DNA from: Anoxybacillus amylolyticus
Lineage (GTDB): Bacteria; Bacillota; Bacilli; Bacillales; Anoxybacillaceae
Length of the DNA: 64,000 nt
Reading direction: 5' to 3'
Assembly (NCBI RefSeq): GCF_001634285.1
Contig: NZ_CP015438.1
Coordinates: forward strand, 554,501-618,500
The notes under the pieces were generated by a model. The model was not told where the DNA came from. It was given only the letters and a program-made list of their open reading frames with translations, and searched no databases. This document shows positions 48,111-60,334 of the stretch, piece after piece; within the stretch, counting starts at the first letter, position 1; each line of letters opens with the position of its first letter. Both the position numbers and the translations under genes were made by a program.

Positions 48111-48338
48111 CTACTATTTTTCACTAAATTTTACTTCATTAAATAAACTTTGGGATCTTCACCAAAAGTTGTACTTGACTGTTTCAAAACATGTGATCTT
48201 TCCTTCTGTAAGGAAAAATCAGTAAATCAAAGGTTTTCATACAGGGTGACACGAGAAAAAGCCTCACTTGTCAAGTACACGTTATGGTGATGAATCGATA
48301 ATCAACATTCGTGGAAAAACATTTTAAAAATTTTTTTA
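48111..48338. other. Intergenic region without recognised gene
   Basis: No coding frame was found. It contains GTACTTGAC at 48171-48179 and its inverted copy GTCAAGTAC at 48270-48278, and is otherwise AT-rich sequence ahead of the met promoter. Confidence 0.6.
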
Positions 48339-48368
48339 TTGACACTTTCTTTTTGTCGGTGATACAAT
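48339..48368 (+). promoter_or_regulatory. Promoter of the metNPQ operon
   Basis: A perfect TTGACA at 48339-48344, an 18-bp spacer and TACAAT at 48363-48368 with a TG extension. The riboswitch follows about 65 bases later. Confidence 0.8.
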
Positions 48369-48434
48369 CACATTCGTAGTTAAAAAAACTCTTAAATGTG
48401 TTAAAACGTTAACTGAATAAAGCGGTGAAATGCG

Positions 48435-48540
48435 CTCTTATCAAGAGAGGTGGAGGGATGTGCCCGATGAAACCCGGCAACCGTCAGCGCTGCTGAAATG
48501 GTGCCAATTCACACAAAGCGTTTGCTTTGAGAGATAAGAG
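48435..48540 (+). promoter_or_regulatory. SAM-I riboswitch (S-box) aptamer
   Basis: The P1 stem pairs CTCTTATC (48435-48442) with GATAAGAG (48533-48540). Core S-box sequences are AGAGGTGGAGGGA, GCCCGATGAAACCCGGCAAC, CAGCGCTGCTGAAATGGTGC and CCAATTC. Binding of S-adenosylmethionine would stabilise P1 and allow the following terminator to form, switching off metN-metP-metQ. Confidence 0.95.
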
Positions 48541-48557
48541 ACAGAATGGATGATGAC

Positions 48558-48591
48558 GCCTTTCTGTTCTCTTGAGCAGAAAGGCTTTTTT
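48558..48591 (+). terminator. Riboswitch-controlled terminator
   Basis: GCCTTTCTG (48558-48566) pairs with CAGAAAGGC (48577-48585), followed by six T residues. It lies 18 bases after the aptamer. Confidence 0.9.
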
Positions 48592-48612
48592 CATGGGAGG
48601 AAGGTGGAAAGT

Positions 48613-49638
48613 ATGATTACATTATCGAATGTCACGAAAATATATCAAGCTGCAAGCGGTGATGTAACGGCGGTTGATCACGTCAACTTGCACGTGGCAG
48701 AAGGGGAAATTTTCGGCATTATCGGCTATAGCGGCGCAGGAAAAAGTTCGCTCCTTCGCTTGTTGAATGGGCTAGAAAAGCCGACGAGCGGTGAAGTGAT
48801 TGTGGATGGAAAAAATATGGGGAAAATTAGCGGCAGTGAGTTGCGGCAAGCACGCCAGCAAATCGGCATGATTTTTCAACATTTTAATTTGCTTTGGTCA
48901 CGCACGGTGAGGGAAAACATTGCCTTTCCACTCGAAATTGCCGGCGTTCCGAAAGAAGAGCGACAAAAGCGGGTTGATGAACTGATTCAGCTCGTTGGGC
49001 TAGAAGGACGAGAGGATGCTTATCCTTCCCAATTGAGCGGTGGACAAAAGCAGCGTGTCGGCATCGCTCGCGCGTTAGCCAATCGTCCGAAAGTATTATT
49101 GTGCGATGAAGCGACATCAGCGCTCGACCCGCAGACGACCGATTCGATTTTAGATTTGCTTGTCGATATTAACCAGCGGCTCGGGCTGACGATTGTGCTC
49201 ATTACACACGAAATGCACGTCATTCGCAAAATTTGTGATCGTGTGGCAGTGATGGAAAATGGAAAAATCGTCGAAATGGGCGAAGTGTTGCAAGTATTCC
49301 GTAAACCAGAGCAGCCGATTACGAAGCGGTTTGTGAAGCAAGTGACGGAACCAGAAGAAACGAAAGAAGCGATGGTACAATTACTCGACCAATACCCGAA
49401 CGGAAAATTAGTGCAGCTTACGTTTGTTGGCGACTCTACCGAGCAACCGCTCATTACCCAGCTCATTCGCCAATTCGATTTAACCGTCAACATTTTGCAA
49501 GGAAAAATTTCGCAAACGCATCACGGTTCATATGGTGTGTTGTTTATCCATATGGATGGGGCAGACGAAGACATTGAGAGAGCGCTCGCTTTCATTCGCC
49601 AGCAACAAGTCGAAGTGGAGGTGATGACGAATGAATAA
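48613..49638 (+). CDS. metN: Methionine ABC transporter ATP-binding protein
   Basis: MetN powers methionine import. Walker A is IIGYSGAGKSSLLRLLNGLE, the ABC signature is YPSQLSGGQKQRVGIARAL, Walker B is VLLCDEATSALDP and the H-loop is VLITHEM. The C-terminal 90 residues form the NIL regulatory domain, which in E. coli binds methionine for trans-inhibition. Length is 341 residues. ATG 48613 has GGAAGG upstream. It overlaps metP by eight bases and is under SAM riboswitch control. Confidence 0.96.
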   Translation: MITLSNVTKIYQAASGDVTAVDHVNLHVAEGEIFGIIGYSGAGKSSLLRLLNGLEKPTSGEVIVDGKNMGKISGSELRQARQQIGMIFQHFNLLWSRTVRENIAFPLEIAGVPKEERQKRVDELIQLVGLEGREDAYPSQLSGGQKQRVGIARALANRPKVLLCDEATSALDPQTTDSILDLLVDINQRLGLTIVLITHEMHVIRKICDRVAVMENGKIVEMGEVLQVFRKPEQPITKRFVKQVTEPEETKEAMVQLLDQYPNGKLVQLTFVGDSTEQPLITQLIRQFDLTVNILQGKISQTHHGSYGVLFIHMDGADEDIERALAFIRQQQVEVEVMTNE

Positions 49639-50296
49639 CTTGTTTCCGAACATTCAGTGGGAAACGATTTGGGCGGCGACATCGGAAACGCTTTATATGA
49701 CGGGAATGGCGGTCGTTGCTACGTTTATATTAGGGATTATTCTCGGATTGTTATTGTTTTTAACATCGAAAGGGAACATTTGGGAAAATAAACTAGCGAA
49801 TACCATCATTTCTTCCGTCGTTAACATTTTTCGCTCCATTCCGTTTATCATTTTAATTATTTTGCTTATTCCGTTTACGAAAGTAGTAGTCGGCACAATT
49901 CTCGGGGCGAATGCAGCATTGCCGGCTCTCATCATCGGGGCAGCACCATTTTATGCGCGGATGGTCGAAATTGCCCTTCGTGAAATTGACAAAGGCGTCA
50001 TTGAAGCGGCGAAAGCGATGGGAGCGACGACAGCGCAAATTATTTGGAAAGTGCTTATCCCAGAATCACTGCCAGCGCTGATTTCTGGTATTACGGTAAC
50101 CGCGATTGCCCTTGTCGGGTATACGGCGATGGCGGGGGTTGTCGGAGCAGGCGGTCTTGGAAACTTAGCATATTTGGAAGGCTTTCAGCGCAACCATAAC
50201 GACGTAACATTTGTTGCGACTGTGCTCATTTTAGTTATTGTGTTTATCATCCAGTTTATTGGTGACTTTGTCACTTCTAAAATAGATAAAAGATAA
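49631..50296 (+). CDS. metP: Methionine ABC transporter permease
   Basis: A 221-residue membrane protein with about five hydrophobic helices. The coupling EAA loop reads ALREIDKGVIEAAKAMGATT then IIWKVLIPESLP, contacting MetN. It forms the transmembrane channel for D- and L-methionine. The eight-base overlap with metN implies coupled translation. metQ follows after 20 bases. Confidence 0.95.
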   Translation: MNNLFPNIQWETIWAATSETLYMTGMAVVATFILGIILGLLLFLTSKGNIWENKLANTIISSVVNIFRSIPFIILIILLIPFTKVVVGTILGANAALPALIIGAAPFYARMVEIALREIDKGVIEAAKAMGATTAQIIWKVLIPESLPALISGITVTAIALVGYTAMAGVVGAGGLGNLAYLEGFQRNHNDVTFVATVLILVIVFIIQFIGDFVTSKIDKR

Positions 50297-50316
50297 AAAA
50301 TAGGAGGAAAAACAGC

Positions 50317-51141
50317 ATGAAAAAATGGATGGTTTTATTCGTCGCGGTACTCGTATTGGCGCTTGCCGCTTGCGGTAGCAACAATGCTAGCGGAGAAAAA
50401 GAAACAGGAAAATTAGTCGTCGGTGCTTCTAATGTACCGCATGCGGAAATTTTAGAGAAAGCAAAACCACTTTTAAAGAAAAAAGGTATTGACTTAAAAA
50501 TTGTGACATTCCAAGATTACATTTTGCCAAACAAAGCGTTAGCGGATAAAGAAATTGATGCGAACTATTTCCAACACATTCCTTATTTAGAAGCGCAGAA
50601 AAAAGAGTATGGCTATGATTTCGTTAACGCGGGTGGCGTGCATATTGAACCAATCGGCATTTATTCAAAAAAATATAAAAGCCTTGACGAGTTGCCAGAA
50701 GGCGCAACGATTATTATGAGTAACTCCGTCGCTGATCATGGCCGCATTTTATCGATGTTACAAGAGAAAGGACTAATTAAATTAAAAGACGGCGTAGACA
50801 AAACGAAAGCAACGGTCAATGATATTGTCGAAAATCCGAAAAAATTAAAATTTAAAACAGATGTAGACGCAGGTCTTTTACCGCAAATTTATAAAAATAA
50901 CGAAGGCGATGCGGTCGTGATTAACGCGAACTATGCATTAGATGCAGGATTAAATCCAGCAAAAGACCCAATTGCCGTCGAATCGCCAAAAAATAACCCA
51001 TATGTAAACATCATTGCTGTACGCAAAGGCGACGAAAATCGTAAAGAAATTAAAACATTAGTAGAAGTATTGCAATCAAAAGAAATTCAAGACTTTATTA
51101 AAGAAAAATATAAAGGTGCTGTCATTCCAGCCGCACAATAA
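50317..51141 (+). CDS. metQ: Methionine-binding lipoprotein
   Basis: A 274-residue substrate-binding lipoprotein. The signal peptide ends in the lipobox LALAAC, with Cys at residue 20 as the lipidation site. The binding domain has GASNVPHAEILEKAKPLLKK, DANYFQHIPYLEAQ and NANYALDAGLNPAKDPI, characteristic of the NlpA/MetQ family. It captures methionine outside the membrane for MetNP. A terminator follows. Confidence 0.96.
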   Translation: MKKWMVLFVAVLVLALAACGSNNASGEKETGKLVVGASNVPHAEILEKAKPLLKKKGIDLKIVTFQDYILPNKALADKEIDANYFQHIPYLEAQKKEYGYDFVNAGGVHIEPIGIYSKKYKSLDELPEGATIIMSNSVADHGRILSMLQEKGLIKLKDGVDKTKATVNDIVENPKKLKFKTDVDAGLLPQIYKNNEGDAVVINANYALDAGLNPAKDPIAVESPKNNPYVNIIAVRKGDENRKEIKTLVEVLQSKEIQDFIKEKYKGAVIPAAQ

Positions 51142-51158
51142 AAAAGCGCAGGAGGTTA

Positions 51159-51190
51159 GAACAGAGGCGATTTTGCCTCTGTTCTTTTTT
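51159..51190 (+). terminator. Terminator of metNPQ
   Basis: GAACAGAGGC (51159-51168) pairs perfectly with GCCTCTGTTC (51175-51184), then TTTTTT. Confidence 0.92.
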
Positions 51191-51266
51191 AGTGGGAAAT
51201 CCTGATAGAAAAGCGATTTTTTAGCCATACTAACATCGAACTTCATGTTAGAAAGGGGTTATATTG

Positions 51267-51632
51267 ATGGATAAGCAAATGCACCGTTCCTCGACGGAAG
51301 CGGCTTTACGGCGTTACAAGGAAGGATTAGGAGCGTTTACGAATAAACTTCCGGAGGTTGCAAAGCAATTTCAAGCGTTTACGGAAGTTTGTTTTCAAGA
51401 AGGCGCGCTGTCAAAAAAAGAAAAACAGCTAATAGCTTTGGGCATTAGTTTAGCAACACAAGATGAATATTGTACCATTTATCATACAAAGGGGTGTCTG
51501 GATCAAGGGGCGACAGAGCAGGAAATTTTAGAAACATGCGGTGTTGCAGCAGCATTTGCTGGAGGCGCGGCCATGAGCCAAGCGGTAACACTTGTTCAAG
51601 AATGTATGAGTGAACTAGCAACAAAGCATTAG
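51267..51632 (+). CDS. Carboxymuconolactone decarboxylase-family protein (YurZ-like)
   Basis: A 121-residue all-helical protein of the CMD/AhpD superfamily. The conserved core reads [20 protein letters not shown] then [20 protein letters not shown]. There is a single Cys in the helix (EYCTIYH) rather than the AhpD CxxC pair, so a peroxidase-reductase role is uncertain. The B. subtilis counterpart yurZ lies in the same place between the met transporter and suf genes. ATG 51267 has AAAGGGG 8 bases upstream. Confidence 0.85.
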   Translation: MDKQMHRSSTEAALRRYKEGLGAFTNKLPEVAKQFQAFTEVCFQEGALSKKEKQLIALGISLATQDEYCTIYHTKGCLDQGATEQEILETCGVAAAFAGGAAMSQAVTLVQECMSELATKH

Positions 51633-51657
51633 AAGACTCCGGAAAGGAGTCTTTTTC
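51633..51657 (+). terminator. Terminator after the YurZ-like gene
   Basis: AAGACTCC (51633-51640) pairs with GGAGTCTT (51646-51653), followed by TTT. Confidence 0.85.
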
Positions 51658-51793
51658 GCTTCCATTGCGCCAATATAATAAGGAAAAAACAATTCGTAAC
51701 CGTAGGGATTGGGCGGTTTCTATGTTTTCTTGAATGATCGGAAAAGATAGGTTCTTTCATTACATACTTTTGAAACTTTTTTGTTTAAAAAGT

Positions 51794-51851
51794 ATTGTAA
51801 TGAGGTTAAATGGTTGATTAGCCTTTTCATTTGTTATAAGATTGTAATGAG
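51794..51851 (+). repeat. Direct repeats upstream of the suf promoter
   Basis: ATTGTAATGAG occurs at 51794-51804 and again at 51841-51851, where it overlaps the -35. AATGAGAATA is also repeated within the promoter spacer and -10. Confidence 0.55.
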
Positions 51852-51870
51852 AATAAAATGAGAATACAAT
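51842..51870 (+). promoter_or_regulatory. Promoter of sufCDSUB
   Basis: TTGTAA at 51842-51847 (4/6), a 17-bp spacer and TACAAT at 51865-51870 (5/6), about 58 bases before sufC. Confidence 0.65.
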
Positions 51871-51928
51871 AAGTGTGTAAAATCAGTCAATGAGATACAC
51901 AAACTTTTTACAATTGGAGGTATTTTTC

Positions 51929-52708
51929 ATGGCAGTGTTGACGATTCAAGATCTCCACGTATCTGTGGAAGGAAAAGAAATTTTAAAAGGGGTAAGTTTA
52001 GAGGTAAAAGGTGGCGAAATTCACGCCATTATGGGACCAAACGGAACTGGCAAATCGACGTTATCATCGGCGATTATGGGCCATCCAAAATATGAAGTGA
52101 CAAAAGGAAGCATCACGTTAGACGGGCAAGACGTATTGGAAATGGAAGTAGATGAGCGCGCTCGTGCAGGACTTTTCCTAGCGATGCAATATCCAAGCGA
52201 AATTAGCGGGGTAACGAATGCTGACTTTTTACGTGCAGCGTTAAATGCTCGACTTGGCGAAGGAAACGAAATTTCGCTCATGAAATTTATCCGTAAACTC
52301 GATGAAAAAATGACATTTTTGGAAATGAATCCAGACATGGCGCACCGCTATTTAAACGAAGGATTTTCCGGCGGGGAGAAAAAGCGGAACGAAATTTTAC
52401 AGCTAATGATGTTAGAGCCAAAAATTGCGATTTTGGATGAAATCGACTCTGGTCTTGACATCGACGCGCTAAAAATCGTATCAAAAGGCGTTAACGAAAT
52501 GCGTAGTAGCGACTTCGGCTGTTTGATCATTACCCACTACCAACGCTTGCTCAATTACATTACACCAGACTACGTGCACGTCATGATGCAAGGACGTATC
52601 GTTAAATCCGGCGGACCGGAGTTAGCGCACCGTTTAGAAGCAGAAGGATACGATTGGATTAAGAAAGAACTTGGCATTGAAGACGAAACTGTTGAGCAAG
52701 AAGTGTAA
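51929..52708 (+). CDS. sufC: Fe-S cluster assembly ATPase SufC
   Basis: SufC is the cytosolic ABC ATPase of the SufBCD scaffold. Walker A is IMGPNGTGKSTLSSAIMG, the signature is NEGFSGGEKKRNEILQLMML, Walker B is IAILDEIDSGLDIDAL and the H-loop is LIITHYQRLL. Length is 259 residues. The start is ATG 51929 with GGAGG at 51916-51920. It heads the operon sufC-D-S-U-B, the only Fe-S assembly system expected in Bacillus. Confidence 0.97.
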   Translation: MAVLTIQDLHVSVEGKEILKGVSLEVKGGEIHAIMGPNGTGKSTLSSAIMGHPKYEVTKGSITLDGQDVLEMEVDERARAGLFLAMQYPSEISGVTNADFLRAALNARLGEGNEISLMKFIRKLDEKMTFLEMNPDMAHRYLNEGFSGGEKKRNEILQLMMLEPKIAILDEIDSGLDIDALKIVSKGVNEMRSSDFGCLIITHYQRLLNYITPDYVHVMMQGRIVKSGGPELAHRLEAEGYDWIKKELGIEDETVEQEV

Positions 52709-52723
52709 GCGTTAGGAGGACTT

Positions 52724-55681
<2,958 letters not shown>

Positions 55682-55704
55682 ATGACTTCAAGGAGGCGAA
55701 GGAA

Positions 55705-57102
55705 ATGGCGAAAAAAATGCCGGAAATCGGTGAATACAAGTATGGGTTCGCGGATAAAGACGTTTCTGTCTTCCGTGCCGAACGCGGATTGACGCGAGAG
55801 ATCGTTGAAGAAATTTCGCGGATGAAAAACGAGCCACAATGGATGCTTGAATTTCGCTTAAAAGCGTTAGATATTTTTTATAGCATGCCAATGCCGCAAT
55901 GGGGCGGCGATTTGTCGAGTTTAAATTTTGATGAAATTACGTATTATGTGAAACCATCGGAAAAATCAGGACGTTCTTGGGATGAAGTACCGGAAGAAAT
56001 TAAAGCGACGTTCGATAAACTTGGGATTCCAGAAGCAGAGCAAAAATATTTAGCTGGGGTATCGGCACAATACGAATCAGAAGTTGTTTATCATAACATG
56101 AAAGAAGACCTTGAAAAATTAGGGGTCATTTTCAAAGATACCGATTCGGCGCTAAAAGAGAACGAAGATATTTTCCGTGAACATTGGGCGAAAGTTGTTC
56201 CTCCGACAGATAATAAATTCGCGGCACTTAACTCTGCTGTTTGGTCGGGCGGTTCGTTTATTTATGTGCCAAAAGGCGTGAAAGTCGATACGCCTTTACA
56301 AGCGTATTTCCGCATTAACTCGGAAAATATGGGTCAGTTTGAACGGACGTTAATTATCGTCGATGAAGGCGCGCATGTCCATTATGTTGAAGGTTGTACG
56401 GCGCCAGTGTATACAACGAACTCACTCCATAGCGCGGTTGTTGAAATTATCGTGAAAAAAGGTGCGTATTGCCGGTATACGACGATTCAAAACTGGGCGA
56501 ACAACGTCTTTAACCTCGTGACGAAGCGGGCCGTTTGCGAAGAAAATGCGACGATGGAATGGATTGACGGAAACATCGGTTCGAAATTGACGATGAAATA
56601 TCCAGCGGTCATTTTAAAAGGCGAAGGCGCTCGTGGATTGACGCTGTCGATTGCGATTGCTGGAAAAGGACAGCATCAAGACGCAGGAGCGAAAATGATT
56701 CATTTAGCACCGAACACGTCCTCAACAATTGTTTCCAAATCAATTTCTAAACAAGGTGGAAAAGTGACGTATCGAGGCATCGTTCATTTCGGGCGCAAAG
56801 CATCTGGCTCACGTTCAAACATTGAGTGTGATACGCTCATTATGGATAACCAGTCAACATCAGATACGATCCCATATAACGAAATTTTAAACGACAACAT
56901 TTCGCTCGAACATGAAGCGAAAGTGTCGAAAGTGTCGGAAGAGCAATTATTCTATCTCATGAGCCGCGGCATTTCTGAACAAGAAGCAACAGAAATGATC
57001 GTCATGGGCTTCATTGAGCCATTTACAAGAGAACTTCCTATGGAATACGCGGTGGAAATGAACCGTTTAATCAAGTTTGAAATGGAAGGATCTATCGGTT
57101 AA
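55705..57102 (+). CDS. sufB: Fe-S cluster assembly protein SufB
   Basis: SufB is the scaffold component on which Fe-S clusters form with SufD and SufC. It has [40 protein letters not shown] with the conserved Cys, [20 protein letters not shown], and [20 protein letters not shown] followed by [20 protein letters not shown]. Length is 465 residues. ATG 55705 is used, with GGAGG upstream; the open frame extends into sufU but without a ribosome site. Last gene of the operon. Confidence 0.96.
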   Translation: MAKKMPEIGEYKYGFADKDVSVFRAERGLTREIVEEISRMKNEPQWMLEFRLKALDIFYSMPMPQWGGDLSSLNFDEITYYVKPSEKSGRSWDEVPEEIKATFDKLGIPEAEQKYLAGVSAQYESEVVYHNMKEDLEKLGVIFKDTDSALKENEDIFREHWAKVVPPTDNKFAALNSAVWSGGSFIYVPKGVKVDTPLQAYFRINSENMGQFERTLIIVDEGAHVHYVEGCTAPVYTTNSLHSAVVEIIVKKGAYCRYTTIQNWANNVFNLVTKRAVCEENATMEWIDGNIGSKLTMKYPAVILKGEGARGLTLSIAIAGKGQHQDAGAKMIHLAPNTSSTIVSKSISKQGGKVTYRGIVHFGRKASGSRSNIECDTLIMDNQSTSDTIPYNEILNDNISLEHEAKVSKVSEEQLFYLMSRGISEQEATEMIVMGFIEPFTRELPMEYAVEMNRLIKFEMEGSIG

Positions 57103-57114
57103 TTGTTTAAACAT

Positions 57115-57149
57115 CCGGTCATTCGTGAAAGCGAATGACCGGTTTTTTA
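57115..57149 (+). terminator. Terminator of the suf operon
   Basis: CCGGTCATTCG (57115-57125) pairs perfectly with CGAATGACCGG (57132-57142), followed by six T residues. Confidence 0.93.
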
Positions 57150-57167
57150 CATCTTTTACTGAGAGTA

Positions 57168-57176
57168 TGGTATGAT
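57168..57176 (+). promoter_or_regulatory. Extended -10 promoter candidate for yunF
   Basis: TGGTATGAT with a TG extension and a 5/6 -10; the -35 is weak. Confidence 0.45.
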
Positions 57177-57194
57177 GAAAATAAGGTGATGAAG

Positions 57195-58043
57195 ATGATT
57201 TATATCGGACTTACTGGCTGGGGGGATCATAACAGCCTTTATCCGTCAAGGTTGTCTGCGAAAGAAAAATTGCAACACTATGCGGCGCATTTTCCAACGG
57301 TGGAAGTGGATTCGTATTTTTATGCCATTCAACCGAAGCAAAATGTTGAAAAGTGGGTGAAGGAAACGCCTGCGTCGTTTCGCTTTGTCGTAAAAGCATA
57401 CCAAGGGATGACCGGACATGAACGTGGGACAATTCCATACGAAAGCAAAGAGGATATGTTTGCTGCGTTTTTAACGTCGATTGCGTCATTTATGGAAGCG
57501 GGAAAGTTAGCCATGGTGCTCTTTCAGTTTCCGCCATGGTTTGACTGTCGAAGGGAGCATGTCGCTTATTTGCGCTGGTGTCGGGAGCGGATGGGAGAGG
57601 TACCGGTTGCTCTTGAGTTTCGTCACCGGTCGTGGTTTTCGCCCCCTTTTTATGAAAAAACGTTGCAATTTATGCGCGACGAACGGTGGATTCATACGAT
57701 TTGTGACGAGCCGCAAGCTGGCGAAGGCTCTATTCCGACGGTATTATGTCCGACCGATCGCGATAAAACGTTAATTCGGCTGCACGGTCGAAACGTATAC
57801 GGCTGGAACAAAGCGACGAGCGGGGAAAATTGGCGAGCCGTTCGCTATTTATATCGATATAATGAACACGAGTTGCGTGAATGGGTGGCGCATATTCGCA
57901 AATTAGAAACGCAAACGACGGATCTTTACATCTTGTTTAACAATAACTCTGGTGGAGATGCGGCGGATAACGCCAAACAACTGATGTTGTTACTTGGCAT
58001 AGAATATACCGATTTAGCACCAAGGCAGCTAGATTTATTTTAG
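57195..58043 (+). CDS. yunF: DUF72 family protein (YunF-like)
   Basis: A 282-residue protein of the DUF72 TIM-barrel family. The start IYIGLTGWGDHNSLYP, VEVDSYFYAIQPKQNVEKWV, FRFVVKAYQGMTGH and VALEFRHRSWF are family hallmarks, with RLHGRNVYGWN and ILFNNNSGGDAADNAKQLM near the end. Biochemical activity is not established; an isomerase- or endonuclease-like barrel has been suggested for relatives. ATG 57195 is chosen, with AAGGTG at 57183-57188. Confidence 0.85.
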   Translation: MIYIGLTGWGDHNSLYPSRLSAKEKLQHYAAHFPTVEVDSYFYAIQPKQNVEKWVKETPASFRFVVKAYQGMTGHERGTIPYESKEDMFAAFLTSIASFMEAGKLAMVLFQFPPWFDCRREHVAYLRWCRERMGEVPVALEFRHRSWFSPPFYEKTLQFMRDERWIHTICDEPQAGEGSIPTVLCPTDRDKTLIRLHGRNVYGWNKATSGENWRAVRYLYRYNEHELREWVAHIRKLETQTTDLYILFNNNSGGDAADNAKQLMLLLGIEYTDLAPRQLDLF

Positions 58044-58081
58044 TCCAGCGTTTGGAGAAAAAGTGTAATGGGGATGAGGAT

Positions 58082-58897
58082 ATGTATGCATTGCTTTTAT
58101 TGGTTGGCTTTTTAGCAGGAACGATTGGCAGTTTAGTTGGCTTAGGTGGAGGAGTCATTATCGTTCCATCGCTCTTGTTTTTGGGGGCGTCGCATCTCAT
58201 ACCGACAGTTTCTCCACAAGTAGCGGTTGGTACGTCGCTTGTCGTCATTATTTTTAACGGTCTTTCCTCGACGTTATCGTATATGAAAGATAAAATGGTT
58301 GATTATCGAAGCGGGCTACTCTTTTTTATCGGTAGCGGACCAGGTGCTATGTTAGGCGCTTGGGCCAATCAATCGTTAAGTTTGGCGCATTTTTCGCTTT
58401 ATTTCGGGCTATTTCTTATTAGTGTTTCTTTTTTGCTTATGTTCACGAAAAAATCAACGGAACAGTCGAAACAAAAGCATTTCCGAGTAACGCGTACATA
58501 TATAACGAATGAGGGAGATACCGTGACATACGGCTATCATCCAATGACAGCGATTTCCATTGCTTTTATGGTCGGCTTTTTTGGCGGAATATTCGGCATT
58601 GGTGGCGGTTCGCTAATGGTTCCTGCCATGATTTTATTGTTTTTCTTCCCACCGCACGTTGCGGTGGCAACATCAATGTTCATCGTCTTTCTATCCTCCC
58701 TCGTCAGCTCCGTAACCCATATGGTGATGGGCAATGTGCAGTGGTGGTTTGTCCTTTTGCTTGTGCCTGGCGTTTGGTTTGGGGCGAAAACAGGAGCATG
58801 GATGAACAAACGGCTAAAAAGTAAAACGATCGTCTTTATTTTACGAGTAGTGCTCATTTTGCTCGGTGTCCGCCTCATCATTCAAGGGATTTCGTAA
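58082..58897 (+). CDS. yunE: TauE/SafE-type membrane permease (YunE-like)
   Basis: A 271-residue membrane protein with about eight hydrophobic helices in two halves. Each half has a glycine-rich motif of the family: GTIGSLVGLGGGVIIVPSLL and GFFGGIFGIGGGSLMVPAMI. TauE/SafE members export sulfonates, sulfite or related anions, and the substrate here is unknown. The ATG 58082 site is GGGGA about 7 bases upstream. It lies between yunF and yunD as in B. subtilis. Confidence 0.88.
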   Translation: MYALLLLVGFLAGTIGSLVGLGGGVIIVPSLLFLGASHLIPTVSPQVAVGTSLVVIIFNGLSSTLSYMKDKMVDYRSGLLFFIGSGPGAMLGAWANQSLSLAHFSLYFGLFLISVSFLLMFTKKSTEQSKQKHFRVTRTYITNEGDTVTYGYHPMTAISIAFMVGFFGGIFGIGGGSLMVPAMILLFFFPPHVAVATSMFIVFLSSLVSSVTHMVMGNVQWWFVLLLVPGVWFGAKTGAWMNKRLKSKTIVFILRVVLILLGVRLIIQGIS

Positions 58898-58912
58898 AAG
58901 AGGTGTTGCTTG

Positions 58913-60280
58913 TTGAAACAACCGATTTATATATACCACACAAACGATGTGCATAGCCATTTCGAAAATTGGCCAAAAATCGCGGGATTTTTGCAACAAA
59001 AAAGAAAAGAGCATGCCCAAAAGGGAGAAACAATGCTTTTGTTTGACATCGGCGATTTTATCGACCGATTCCACCCGATTACGGAGGCAACGCGCGGAAA
59101 GGCGAACGTTCAGCTTCTGAACGAGTTAGGCTACGATGCAGTGACGTTTGGCAATAACGAAGGTATTACGCTCGACCATAAAGAACTTAACACGCTTTAT
59201 GAAGCGGCTCAATTTCCTGTGGTGGCAGCTAACGTGTTCGAACAAAACGGAAAGCGCCCTTACTGGCTAAAGCCGTATACGATTATTCCTGTTTCGGATA
59301 CGCTTCGTATTGGCGTTATTGGGGTGACGGTGCATTTTACGAAATTTTACGAGCTGCTTGGCTGGACAGTTGCTTCCCCGTTTGAGCTTTTGCCATCACT
59401 CGTAAAAAAAGTCCGAGAACAGGCAGACGTTGTCGTGTTGCTTTCGCATTTAGGAATGACGGACGATGAAACGATTGCACAGACGATTCCGGGCATCGAT
59501 ATTATTCTTGGTGGGCATACCCATCATGTGTTGCCCGAAGGAAAATGGGTAAACGATACGCTATTATGCGGGGCAGGAAAATATGGACAGTACATCGGCA
59601 TCGTTGAACTAAATGAGGCGCCGAAAGCGACCCTTATTGAAACAGCAACACTCCCTGCTTGTGAGCAAACGAAGCAAACATTGCAAGTACTCGAGCAAAA
59701 AAGTTTGCGTCAACTTGAGCAAGAACGTGTCGCTGAACTTTCCACTGACTTACCGTTACAGTGGTTTGAGCCTTCTCCGTTTGCCGAGTTATTAGCGTCT
59801 GCGCTGCGAGAGTGGTGCGGTGGCGACATCGGTATGGTCAATGCAGGCGTGCTGCTAGGGCCGCTTTCAAAAGGTCCAGTGACGAAAAAAGATTTGCATT
59901 GTATTTGTCCTCATCCCATTAACCCGTGTAAAGTGTATTTAAAAGGCGATGAACTAAAAGAAGTGATTTTGCAGGCACACACGGAAAAAATGAAGCATCT
60001 TTCTGTCCGTGGGTTTGGATTTCGCGGAAAAGTGATGGGAGCAATGGTGTATGACGGTGTAACGTTGCAGACGGAAAAATTAGCGGACGGAACGACGCAC
60101 ATTCGCCGCATTTTCATTGATAGTCGTGAAATTCATCCGAATGAAACGTACGCAGTGGCGACGATTGATATGTTTACGTTCGGACGTTTTTATCCGGAAA
60201 TTCAACGAGCACCGAACAAAATTTATTACATGCCGGAGTTTTTGCGTGACGTATTGGCATGGAAGCTTTCGCAATGTTAA
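58913..60280 (+). CDS. yunD: Metallophosphatase / 5'-nucleotidase-family protein (YunD-like)
   Basis: A 455-residue two-domain protein. The N-terminal metallophosphatase motifs are IYHTNDVHSHFENWPK, FDIGDFIDRF, FGNNEGI, VVLLSHLG and IDIILGGHTHHVL. The C-terminal 5'-nucleotidase domain has MVNAGVLLGPLSKG and ATIDMFTFGRF. No signal peptide is present, unlike secreted UshA enzymes, so it acts in the cytosol; UDP-sugar or nucleotide hydrolysis is plausible. The start is TTG 58913 (or TTG 58910) with AGAGGTG upstream. Confidence 0.9.
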   Translation: MKQPIYIYHTNDVHSHFENWPKIAGFLQQKRKEHAQKGETMLLFDIGDFIDRFHPITEATRGKANVQLLNELGYDAVTFGNNEGITLDHKELNTLYEAAQFPVVAANVFEQNGKRPYWLKPYTIIPVSDTLRIGVIGVTVHFTKFYELLGWTVASPFELLPSLVKKVREQADVVVLLSHLGMTDDETIAQTIPGIDIILGGHTHHVLPEGKWVNDTLLCGAGKYGQYIGIVELNEAPKATLIETATLPACEQTKQTLQVLEQKSLRQLEQERVAELSTDLPLQWFEPSPFAELLASALREWCGGDIGMVNAGVLLGPLSKGPVTKKDLHCICPHPINPCKVYLKGDELKEVILQAHTEKMKHLSVRGFGFRGKVMGAMVYDGVTLQTEKLADGTTHIRRIFIDSREIHPNETYAVATIDMFTFGRFYPEIQRAPNKIYYMPEFLRDVLAWKLSQC

Positions 60281-60334
60281 TAGGCACACTTTTTTCCTTG
60301 TTTCATACATTGAAAGAAGGAAAGGGGTGTTTTC

